Below are positions 1 to 6,415 of a stretch of DNA of 23,023 nucleotides, in pieces. Numbering within the stretch: the first letter of the stretch is position 1; every line of letters starts with the position of its first letter. This stretch comes from a virus. The stretch is from the IMG/VR virus record IMGVR_UViG_3300011445_000070, positions 1-23,023 of that record, one strand, 5' to 3'. Under the pieces are notes generated by a model. It was not told where the DNA came from, ran no database searches, and saw only the letters and a list, made by a program, of their open reading frames with translations. The translations under genes and the position numbers were made by a program.

Positions 1-123
1 ATCAGGATAGGGAATATCTGTTGTATAAGTTTTAAACATTTCCTACCAGAATTCGTGATAGAAATCGGCGCTTCTTAGGTCTGATTATGCTTATAACCAG
101 ACTTATCAATAGGGTGGGGTATG
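1..123 (+). repeat. Left inverted terminal repeat, 123 bp
   Basis: Bases 1-123 are the exact reverse complement of 22901-23023. The match stops at base 124 (A, where the other copy read inward has T). Inside it, GTCTG (81-85) and CAGAC (98-102) can form a short stem just before the inward-pointing motif at 104-122. The repeat contains no gene of its own; an ATG at 121 reads only M-K-stop. The true repeat could extend beyond the window, because the match runs to the very last base on both sides. Confidence 0.97.
104..122 (+). promoter_or_regulatory. Candidate phage promoter motif in left ITR
   Basis: The 19-mer TATCAATAGGGTGGGGTAT lies at the inner edge of the repeat and points into the element. 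The same motif occurs in the other ITR and, with two substitutions, upstream of the major capsid gene. A run of G after an AATA block recalls the start region of single-subunit phage RNA polymerase promoters, which begin with G. If transcription starts at the G at 112, the leader to the ATG at 130 is only 18 nt. The role is inferred from recurrence and position. Confidence 0.45.
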
Positions 124-129
124 AAATAG

Positions 130-318
130 ATGGAAATCGGTGAGATTCTTCAAGAGATACAAAGCACTTTAGACCTGTTAATTAAGGTCATGGCTGCTGG
201 TCACAATCAAATAGTAGAAACATTAAATGGTGTGGTGCCCTCACAAGTGAAGGAACCAGATTACGATACTCAGCGCGGTATCTCAGTTCCAGTAGACATG
301 GACAGGTCAAAAGACTAA
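130..318 (+). CDS. Hypothetical protein, 62 aa, next to left ITR
   Basis: Unrecognised 62-residue protein. The first half (residues about 1-33) looks helical and amphipathic; the second half is polar and probably loose. It has no signal peptide or membrane segment. The start at 130 is fixed by an in-frame TAG at 127-129, so nothing further upstream in this frame can be used; this TAG also ends the tiny M-K reading frame opened by the ATG in the ITR. There is no good Shine-Dalgarno site, only a G-rich stretch at 112-119. The gene is transcribed towards the main late operon, opposite to it. It is supported by a sensible composition and by the inward motif just upstream, but it could be spurious. 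Confidence 0.5.
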   Translation: MEIGEILQEIQSTLDLLIKVMAAGHNQIVETLNGVVPSQVKEPDYDTQRGISVPVDMDRSKD

Positions 319-463
319 TCGAATTGGTTTCGGCGTGTGTCTTGCGCATATGATATCCACGGATGCCCCCTCGAAGCCAATACTAACAAAGCCCTCCAAG
401 CCTCTGTAGCGCACATATAGCACACATGCTCAAATCGTGAGGGCTACTTTAAAGGAAGAAAGG
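319..463 (+). other. Non-coding stretch with two stem-loops
   Basis: No gene is visible here. Two plus-strand hairpins can be drawn. The first pairs 323-332 with 372-381: ten base pairs including one G-U, with a 39-nt loop that can itself form a small GCAT/ATGC stem. The second pairs 391-396 with 439-444: six perfect GC-rich pairs. Inside the second lie two similar 11-mers, TAGCGCACATA and TAGCACACATG. Neither hairpin is followed by a T-run, so they do not look like simple terminators. They may be a structured RNA or an mRNA leader for the gene at 464. Confidence 0.4.
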
Positions 464-532
464 ATGCGAGTTACCAAGGGATTTTCGTTAAGCAAATGGC
501 GTGAGACGTATGACAAGGTTCGTGAGATTTGA
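464..532 (+). pseudogene. 22-codon 5' part of an ORF cut by an in-frame TGA
   Basis: An ATG at 464 follows a strong Shine-Dalgarno site (AAGGA at 452-456, seven bases away). It encodes 22 residues, beginning MRVTKGFSLSKW, and stops at TGA (530-532). The same frame then stays open from 533 through 775, and the next ATG (545) has no comparable ribosome site. The simplest reading is that 464-775 is one gene of 103 sense codons broken by a point mutation, a sequencing error, or a TGA that is read through. A genuine 22-residue leader peptide is also possible. Confidence 0.45.
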
Positions 533-544
533 ACCTACCTAAAG

Positions 545-775
545 ATGTGTAGTGAGAATGGAATCCAGATTGGTTTAGCAGAAAGAGAATCAAAAGAAAA
601 TGAAATCAACGAGCTTCTAAAATCTTCCATGCAATACATGGACAGCGTTGGAATGCCGATGCCTAAACCTCTTTGGGTTTACGACAATAAAGATGAGGAA
701 ACCTGGGCATCTTCAGATAAATTTGAATACCATCATCTATTAAAAAAACCATGTTGCCAGCGGCGCGCGGCTTAG
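545..775 (+). CDS. Hypothetical protein, 76 aa (probably the 3' part of a longer gene)
   Basis: Unrecognised small, charged, soluble protein. Residues about 10-30 are rich in Glu and Lys and probably helical. The middle has a Met/Pro-rich turn (GMPMPKP) followed by an acidic stretch. The start at 545 lacks a convincing Shine-Dalgarno site. The frame is open back to the TGA at 530-532, and just before that lies a well-initiated 22-codon frame, so the original gene was probably 464-775. It converges with the large terminase gene, whose stop is only 21 bases further on, so this is the end of left-end plus-strand transcription. Confidence 0.5.
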   Translation: MCSENGIQIGLAERESKENEINELLKSSMQYMDSVGMPMPKPLWVYDNKDEETWASSDKFEYHHLLKKPCCQRRAA

Positions 776-796
776 AATAGGTATAATTCATACCAA

Positions 797-2107
797 TCAT
801 AGACTCGTTGTATACTTAATCGTTGACTGTGGGTTATCGTATAGTCTTCGATAATTCACGGCAAGGTATCTCAATGCGTCCACAATGTGAGTCGCCCAAT
901 TATCCAAAGGCTTGCTTTTGTAGCAAGCGCGTGATTCGTCATACTCGCGTTGATACTCTCGGAGCGCACGAACACCAATTGGACAGTTTAGTTTATCTAT
1001 CCGCAGCTTGGGAAGAATGTAGCGCATTGCCTCAATCCCATCTTCAAAGTTTACTTTCGGGGTTACCTGAAACATCCACCCATGTTTTCTCGCCATCATT
1101 AATCGAGACTCGGTTGACTCCCAGCCCTGATGACCTTGATTGACATCATGAGGCATGAAGTGATTTCCCCAGCGACATCCGAAAGACTGACGAATTTGTT
1201 CTGCTTTATCTAAGTACCATTTCAATCCCTGGCCGGAATCATGAAGCAAGTGAACGAGATTAATGTGACGCCCTTCAATCTGAAAGAACCATCCTGCCGT
1301 GGCGTCTGTACCTCCTAAGTCCCATACTGTGTGTAATGGCAAGTTAGGGTTTGGCTTGATGGTGGTAAGACGCCCTTCTATTTCCATGTCGGAAATTTCT
1401 CGGGTAAAGTACGCCCCGATGTTACCTACATCGAAATCGCACATGAATTCCTGACGAATCATTTCCTCAGACATACCCATTCGGCGCGCTTCCTCGATAT
1501 GCTCTGGAGGAATTACACGTGAACCGTCTTCAAGAAACGTCTGCTCTACATTAAGATGCTGAACAAAGTAACGAGGGTTGTCTCGTACCGTGTCCATAAC
1601 TTCCCAGCCATGGTTCTTGCCACGAGGTGTGAACTGGAATATTTCAATGCCGCCATTCTGAACAAGGATAGGGTTAAGATATTGGCGTGCCAAAGGATTG
1701 TGTAAGCTAAACTCAGAGTAAATAATGGTAACGGGGTTTGTACCCATGAGACCATTGTAGTTATTGCTTCCACCTAGCACCATCCTTGAGCCGTTGATTA
1801 GCTCTATCTCCATGCGGGCTTCATTCTTTTTTGCAATAAGAACTTCAGGGATTGCCGAAAGAAAAGGCTTCCCATCAAAATCCATCCCCTTCCAAATAAC
1901 AGAGCGAGCCTGTTGAATCAGAGGGAATAAATAGACATGGGTTCCCACGCGAGTTAAGGCGCGAGTAAGCCATGCCTGTACTGAGATAACATCCTTTCCA
2001 CCCCTTCGGTGTATTACCGAGCAGACATTCAATCCCTGAATCACTGCTCTTAAAAAATCAACTTGGTAGTGCCGAGGTGTCATACCATAAGGTATTTTTA
2101 TGTACAC
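797..2107 (-). CDS. Terminase large subunit
   Basis: ATP-driven motor and nuclease that pumps DNA into the procapsid through the portal. The N-terminal ATPase domain has a Walker A motif (RRGGKD, residues 34-39) and a Walker B stretch ending in Ser-Glu (126-132). The C-terminal RNase H-like nuclease has the expected acidic residues at Asp263 (WDLGGTD), Asp321 (PHDVNQ) and Asp410 (HIVDALRY). At 436 aa it is shorter than T7 gp19 but both domains are complete. The start is GTG at 2107, with an AAGG-type ribosome site; it overlaps the stop of the nuclease gene upstream by ten bases. An alternative is ATG at 2083. It is the last gene of the late operon, as in T7, and lies about 700 bp from the left ITR. 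Confidence 0.96.
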   Translation of the reverse strand: MYIKIPYGMTPRHYQVDFLRAVIQGLNVCSVIHRRGGKDVISVQAWLTRALTRVGTHVYLFPLIQQARSVIWKGMDFDGKPFLSAIPEVLIAKKNEARMEIELINGSRMVLGGSNNYNGLMGTNPVTIIYSEFSLHNPLARQYLNPILVQNGGIEIFQFTPRGKNHGWEVMDTVRDNPRYFVQHLNVEQTFLEDGSRVIPPEHIEEARRMGMSEEMIRQEFMCDFDVGNIGAYFTREISDMEIEGRLTTIKPNPNLPLHTVWDLGGTDATAGWFFQIEGRHINLVHLLHDSGQGLKWYLDKAEQIRQSFGCRWGNHFMPHDVNQGHQGWESTESRLMMARKHGWMFQVTPKVNFEDGIEAMRYILPKLRIDKLNCPIGVRALREYQREYDESRACYKSKPLDNWATHIVDALRYLAVNYRRLYDNPQSTIKYTTSL

Positions 2108-2487
2108 TCGCCACCTTTCAAATACAATTTAATTGCATCTAAAGCCTGGTCAACTCCTACCACCATCTTGGCGAAATAGCCCTTGAGGTTCATTTTGGCG
2201 ATGAAATTTGTCTGGCATTCATGGTGTAGCTTTTGTTTTTTACCTGATGGGCCTCGCCATCCGTCCGGCTTAATTTCTAACCACAGGCCGTAATATTTCA
2301 GGGTAGGCCACGCAATGAATAAATCACTGGCACCTTTATGCAGCCCCATGCGCTTAGCGAGAATGTGCCCTCCAATCGTTCTCTTTCCTTCGTTGTCAAT
2401 CTTGATAACGTGCTCAGATACGTGTGGATGTTGTAGTGTAAGCCATTCGCAGATGGCTAATTGAGTTTTCTGTTCTTGAGTAGGCAT
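2098..2487 (-). CDS. VRR-NUC family nuclease
   Basis: Likely structure-specific DNA nuclease of the PD-(D/E)XK superfamily, VRR-NUC type. The core is visible as a Gly-x-Ser-Asp-Leu motif (KGASDLF), then the Glu-x-Lys motif in WLEIKPD, then a Gln in GKKQ, and a C-terminal helix ending near LDAIKLYL. The family often cuts branched or junction DNA. Its place directly before, and overlapping, the large terminase suggests a role in trimming concatemers or branched DNA for packaging (inference). The ATG at 2487 gives 129 aa and has AAGGAG twelve bases upstream, a long spacing; a TTG at 2526 would add 13 residues. The first 74 bases overlap the end of the lipoprotein gene in another frame. Confidence 0.82.
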   Translation of the reverse strand: MPTQEQKTQLAICEWLTLQHPHVSEHVIKIDNEGKRTIGGHILAKRMGLHKGASDLFIAWPTLKYYGLWLEIKPDGWRGPSGKKQKLHHECQTNFIAKMNLKGYFAKMVVGVDQALDAIKLYLKGGECT

Positions 2488-2917
2488 GGTTACAAAGTGC
2501 TCCTTGATTAAAATGTGAGTTTCCAAAAATACGAACAGCCATCCAGTATTTAAATGCCGTTCGTTTGGAAAACCCTTGATAGACTAAAGCGTCATAAAAA
2601 ATAGAATCCGCTTCCTTACGGCTTCGTTGTTGCGGGCAGAAATAAAGATAGTCATGGATTACAGCAGCTGGAATGGTCTCCGCCTTGTTTGGAGAATAGA
2701 CAGACCATAAGAATCGAGGAATGGTCGCCCAGTCCGTAGTAAAGCCTTTAGGTATAGTCTGCGATACCCCATCAACCGAGAAAGTAAAATCTTCACACAA
2801 AGTAAAGTCATAGTTCTTTAGTGGATAGAAGCATGGCTCTTTTGCTATTTTAATTTGATGGTTAGTTGAGCACGAAGACAAGCACAGGCACAGCAACATC
2901 CCTGTTAGTCTATTCAT
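2414..2917 (-). CDS. DUF1353 family lipoprotein
   Basis: A 167-aa protein with a bacterial lipoprotein signal: MNRLTG, a hydrophobic stretch, then a lipobox ending in LSSC, so Cys16 would be acylated. The mature part carries the DUF1353 signature: PKGFTTDWATIPRF, then VIHDYLY, then an acidic helix (KEADSIFYDAL). Its biochemical function is unknown. As an exported lipoprotein expressed late it could act in the host envelope, in lysis or in superinfection exclusion (inference). The start at 2917 is preferred because AAGGG lies six bases upstream and it puts the signal peptide at the N-terminus; an ATG-less extension to 2944 exists. About 40 residues after the domain run into the overlapping nuclease gene. 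Confidence 0.82.
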   Translation of the reverse strand: MNRLTGMLLCLCLSSCSTNHQIKIAKEPCFYPLKNYDFTLCEDFTFSVDGVSQTIPKGFTTDWATIPRFLWSVYSPNKAETIPAAVIHDYLYFCPQQRSRKEADSIFYDALVYQGFSKRTAFKYWMAVRIFGNSHFNQGALCNHAYSRTENSISHLRMAYTTTSTRI

Positions 2918-2993
2918 ACAAATCCCTTTGTATAGGACTGGCATCGAAGGAGGGAAAGGAAGGGAAACCCCACGACAACACCAGTTTTATTGT

Positions 2994-3131
2994 TTAACGC
3001 TTGGTCTTTTTTCCGACCTTAGTCATAGCGGACTCCATGCCCGTCTGTTTTTTGGCGTCATAGTTTGGTGCGTATTGCACTCTGTCTTTAACCAGAGTCT
3101 TTGAGGGTTTTACTGGTGATTTACCTTTCAT
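2994..3131 (-). CDS. Small basic protein, 45 aa
   Basis: A 45-residue, strongly basic peptide starting MKGKSPVKPSK and ending KVGKKTKR, with many lysines and few acidic residues. The start codon overlaps the TGA of the gene before it (ATGA), and AAGGAG sits six bases upstream, inside that gene. This is a textbook coupled start. The function is unknown; the charge suggests nucleic-acid or virion binding. The ATGA coupling and clean ribosome site are the evidence that it is real. Confidence 0.65.
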   Translation of the reverse strand: MKGKSPVKPSKTLVKDRVQYAPNYDAKKQTGMESAMTKVGKKTKR

Positions 3132-3349
3132 TTGTCGCTCCTTCGCCCTTTACCCAAAACATTATTTGCTTTGGCGTCAATCCTTGACAGTTCTGATTTT
3201 GACATGTTGCCCTTGTCAAATTGTTGTTGTGCCCTAGCCTTTGCATTAGCAGCATGGCTTGCATCCTGTATGGGATACTTGCGCTGCTTCGGTTCCGCAA
3301 ACGCCTTCGATGGCAGGCTATTCCGTTGGTTCGTTGTTAGCTTCGCCAT
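3128..3349 (-). CDS. Conserved small phage protein, 73 aa
   Basis: Starts MAKLTTNQRNSLPSKAF and has the pattern Lys-Tyr-Pro-Ile-x-Asp-x-Ser-His-Ala-x-x-Ala, followed by an alanine-rich helix and a basic tail with Ile-Asp-x-Lys-Ala-Asn. This pattern is familiar from small conserved phage proteins near structural genes (a DUF6582-like arrangement, recognised from memory). Its function is not known. The ribosome site GGAG lies seven bases before the ATG. It overlaps the upstream coiled-coil gene by 32 bp and the downstream basic peptide by 4 bp, so the three small genes form a coupled cassette between the tail fibre and the lipoprotein. Confidence 0.8.
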   Translation of the reverse strand: MAKLTTNQRNSLPSKAFAEPKQRKYPIQDASHAANAKARAQQQFDKGNMSKSELSRIDAKANNVLGKGRRSDK

Positions 3350-3521
3350 TTAATTGCTCCTTGTCTTTTTCTACTTGGGCTTCCGTTTCTTTCTTTATGG
3401 CTTCCACTAACCAATGCTGAGCTTCATTAAGATGACCTTCAAGCTTTGTGCAATTCGCTTTGGTCTGAATCAGCTCCATGTTGATTGCTTCAATTCGTTG
3501 TTGTAATTCTAATTTGTTCAA
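3318..3521 (-). CDS. Hypothetical coiled-coil protein, 67 aa
   Basis: Unrecognised 67-aa acidic protein, almost entirely helical, with a heptad-like pattern over residues about 3-55, which suggests a coiled coil. It ends in a polar, Glu/Asn-rich tail. The start is TTG at 3521, chosen because a strong AAGGAG lies six bases upstream and the next ATG is well inside the helix. It follows the tail fibre gene after 58 bp and overlaps the following gene. It could be a small chaperone or a regulator of lysis, but nothing in the sequence decides this. Confidence 0.65.
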   Translation of the reverse strand: MNKLELQQRIEAINMELIQTKANCTKLEGHLNEAQHWLVEAIKKETEAQVEKDKEQLNGEANNEPTE

Positions 3522-3579
3522 CTTTATCTCCTTGTTATAAAAAGTATCCTACGATTGATATTTTACACCTATTACCGTT

Positions 3580-6390
3580 TTAGCTCCATCCAGTAATGGG
3601 AACGCTAAGCATGAAAGTAATTGCTTGGCCGTTGGAGAATATAGTACTTGCATTCTGGTTAGTAACTCCTGCTTTTGTTCCATCTTGAACACCGAAAGTA
3701 AAATATCCACTTGATGCTATTCCTAAACAGATAAATTGAGATGTTCCAGTTTGAGCTTGCGCTATATTTCCTATAATCTGATTCTGTGAATTAACAACAG
3801 TACTTGACATCGTTACATTAGAATTTGTTCCGTTATACCCTAGCGTAATTCTTGCCTCTGTTGCGGTTACAGTACCAGCCGCAAAAGAACCACGAATCTC
3901 TAGATCTCCACCAACTCGTCTTGACCATATATTGACAGAAGTTGGCGTTCCAAATCCTGTAAATGTAGGCGTATATTGCACCCAAGCATCAATGATTCCT
4001 GAGCCACCACCGCTTGTACTAAATGAAGTTGTCCACGAAGCAGCACTTGTTCCACTGGTTAAAATACAGGTGACAATAGCGGCCGTATTAGGTTGTAGGG
4101 AAATAATTAAATTACCACCTGATGAATTAACGGTTACAACACCTGTGCTGTTATTAATAATCTGCCAGGATTGACCTTGAGCCAGAGTGCTTGTTACTGG
4201 CATCTGTATTGTTTCAGTTGTTACTCCGACTACTTGTTGAATGTAGTTACTGCCGACAACCAATGTAGTTGTTCCGGCAGCTGAAGTAATTGATGTGAAT
4301 CCTTCAATGTGGTTTTTAGCGGAGAGATTGCTATTAGCATCCCACCCAGCAAAAGACGTTGCTGTTGGTGCTGTCGTTACTGAAGTTACTGCTGTACCGC
4401 CATTAGCAATTGGAAGCGTACCTGTGACTCCAGTGGTTAAAGGCAATCCAGAACAATTGGTTAAAATGCCAGCAGTTGGGGTGCCTATATTAATATTTGG
4501 TAATGTAGTGGAAAGGCTTGGTATACCTGTGACATCTGTAACAAGCACCGAACTATTGGCAGTTGCTAAACCAGTAATAGTATTATTCGCGGAGGAATAT
4601 AAGAGCTGATTAATTGTAGACGTAGATGGGTATGTGGCCGTAGTAAACCCAGGAAGCACCCCAACACCATTGGATTGATAAATAGTTCCAGAAGCGCCCA
4701 ATGTAATTGATTGCAAACTTCCAGTGGTAGTTGTGCCGCCTACGATTGGCGCATAGGCAGTAAAGGATGTAACACCTGTTCCACCACTTGGGACGTTTAC
4801 GGGAAGACTTGCTGTGAATTGAACAAACGTTATTGGATCCGTTCCGATTGCTGTAACCGTTGCAGTCTCTACCCATGAGGATTGCGTTTGCGTTGTTCCA
4901 CCTGTCAATATAACCAAATCACCTGGAGCAACTTCGGTAGGTGTATCGTAATCTGTGGCACGAGTAAGAACCCAGTTTGTAGCACCTGAGCCAACAGTAG
5001 TCACAGTATAAATACCATTTTGTAAGGATGATGTTTGGTTTTTTATAAGGACTCGTTGTCCCACTGTAGGGCTAACTCCATCCAACTGAATCGCCGCTTG
5101 TGCACCAGCGTTGGTAAGTGTTGCGCCAACACCAGATGCGCCATTGGCATAGGTTACAGTTAATGCCACAGTACTTGCGCAAACGCATGAACCCTGGATA
5201 TTTAATCCAGTTACCAATGAGTCAACATAGGATTTAATTGCCGCACTTGAAGATAAGTTTGAAGTCGTTGCCGTGGCCATAGATGCATCATTGATGATAG
5301 CAGATACGGCATTGGTTCCCTGTATATTAAAAGTTCCAGGTAAATTTAATGTTGAAGACAAAGAAAAAGCGGGATCGCCAAGTCCATCAGTATTGGTGAT
5401 ATCAATCTGATTCGCGGTTGGAACAAGTAACCTAGAGGCTAGATCGCCTGAGACTGTAGTAACTGTAACAAACCCTGTGGGCAATGTTGGGAAGTCTGCT
5501 GAATCTTGTACCTGTACCCAACTTGAACCGTCATGAAACTCTATAAACTGAGTATCAGTATTATACCTCAAGCCAATGCCGACTATGGGAATCACGCGCT
5601 GAGCAGTCGTTCCCTGAGGAATTCCCATGCCCGCAGTACCAGGGATTACGGGATTCGAAGCGATTGATGCTGTTGGGTTCCCACTGATACCAGTTCCATT
5701 AGCAATATCAATTTGCCCAGTTGTTCCAGTAAATATACGAGTTAACAATACACCTGTCGTTGTAGTATTGATTAAAATTCCACTTGGTAGGTCACCTAAT
5801 ACTTGGGCATTTGGGACTTCGCTATCAGCTACACGAACAATATATTCCGCATCATCAGGAGCAATCCCTCCGCCACTTGGTACATCGTAGGCAATAAATG
5901 CTGTGTTCGTAGGATTCATAGCCCATATTTGATTTGCGCCAAGGATGGGAAGTATTTTGTCTTTATCGGCAATCGTTGCAGAGATGTTATAACCAGGGTT
6001 TACAACGGTGTCATACATCTGAGCTTGCTGATCAACCAGAGTAAGGATTCCAAAGTCTTGGTTCAACATACTTGGCACGAAATTTGTGTTGATATAAAGG
6101 TTGGTGCGCTCAGCTGGCGTATTTCTAACAATGGTTATAACGTCATCGGCCGTTCTTCCAGAAAGGAAGGTAACTCGAACTGTACGAGTAACCCCAATGA
6201 ATGTGACATTGTAGAGTGATGAGCTAACTAACTGTGTCGCATCATCTGGATCAACACCAGAAGCTCTAGCATAGACATTGATGTCTGTAGTGACATCAGC
6301 AGTCCAGTTGGTATTAAAAACAGTTTGACTGGCCGTAGCTATCAACTGTGTGCGTGGTATGATGTCGTCAATGACTACCTGTACTGTCAT
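3580..6390 (-). CDS. Tail fibre protein (T7 gp17-like N-terminus)
   Basis: A 936-aa receptor-binding fibre. Residues about 1-150 resemble the T7 tail-fibre N-terminal domain that attaches to the tail: an IIPRTQLIATASQTVFNT start, then RTADDVITIVRNTPAERT, then a segment ending in QQAQMYDTVVNPG. The rest is a long, Thr/Ser/Gly/Val-rich, low-charge shaft with fibre-type motifs such as TGTLPIANGGTAVTS and GLRYNTDTQFIEF. It ends in a compact beta-rich tip. No catalytic motif for a depolymerase was seen. The ribosome site AAGGATT immediately precedes the ATG. It follows the largest internal virion gene, the same order as T7 genes 16 and 17. Confidence 0.93.
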   Translation of the reverse strand: MTVQVVIDDIIPRTQLIATASQTVFNTNWTADVTTDINVYARASGVDPDDATQLVSSSLYNVTFIGVTRTVRVTFLSGRTADDVITIVRNTPAERTNLYINTNFVPSMLNQDFGILTLVDQQAQMYDTVVNPGYNISATIADKDKILPILGANQIWAMNPTNTAFIAYDVPSGGGIAPDDAEYIVRVADSEVPNAQVLGDLPSGILINTTTTGVLLTRIFTGTTGQIDIANGTGISGNPTASIASNPVIPGTAGMGIPQGTTAQRVIPIVGIGLRYNTDTQFIEFHDGSSWVQVQDSADFPTLPTGFVTVTTVSGDLASRLLVPTANQIDITNTDGLGDPAFSLSSTLNLPGTFNIQGTNAVSAIINDASMATATTSNLSSSAAIKSYVDSLVTGLNIQGSCVCASTVALTVTYANGASGVGATLTNAGAQAAIQLDGVSPTVGQRVLIKNQTSSLQNGIYTVTTVGSGATNWVLTRATDYDTPTEVAPGDLVILTGGTTQTQSSWVETATVTAIGTDPITFVQFTASLPVNVPSGGTGVTSFTAYAPIVGGTTTTGSLQSITLGASGTIYQSNGVGVLPGFTTATYPSTSTINQLLYSSANNTITGLATANSSVLVTDVTGIPSLSTTLPNINIGTPTAGILTNCSGLPLTTGVTGTLPIANGGTAVTSVTTAPTATSFAGWDANSNLSAKNHIEGFTSITSAAGTTTLVVGSNYIQQVVGVTTETIQMPVTSTLAQGQSWQIINNSTGVVTVNSSGGNLIISLQPNTAAIVTCILTSGTSAASWTTSFSTSGGGSGIIDAWVQYTPTFTGFGTPTSVNIWSRRVGGDLEIRGSFAAGTVTATEARITLGYNGTNSNVTMSSTVVNSQNQIIGNIAQAQTGTSQFICLGIASSGYFTFGVQDGTKAGVTNQNASTIFSNGQAITFMLSVPITGWS

Positions 6391-6415
6391 AATCCTTACT
6401 CCCTGTAAGTGATGT

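Noticed and set aside
775-800. Bidirectional terminator between the left small gene and the large terminase
   Set aside because: A 5-bp GGTAT/ATACC hairpin is present near 780-794, but it is weak and has no T-run on either strand. Not listed as a feature.
823-1143. Plus-strand ORF inside the large terminase gene
   Set aside because: It is a shadow of the terminase; composition is not protein-like and the terminase motifs lie on the other strand.
2965-2973. Fourth copy of the promoter-like motif (GTGGGGTTT on the minus strand)
   Set aside because: Only nine bases match and the TATCAATAG half is absent. A 9-mer match by chance is not rare in a sequence of this length.
3132-3353. Plus-strand ORF of 73 codons with a hydrophobic product, a holin-like candidate
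   Set aside because: It is the complement of the conserved basic gene at 3128-3349, has no ribosome site, and its hydrophobicity comes from antisense reading of Ala/Lys codons.
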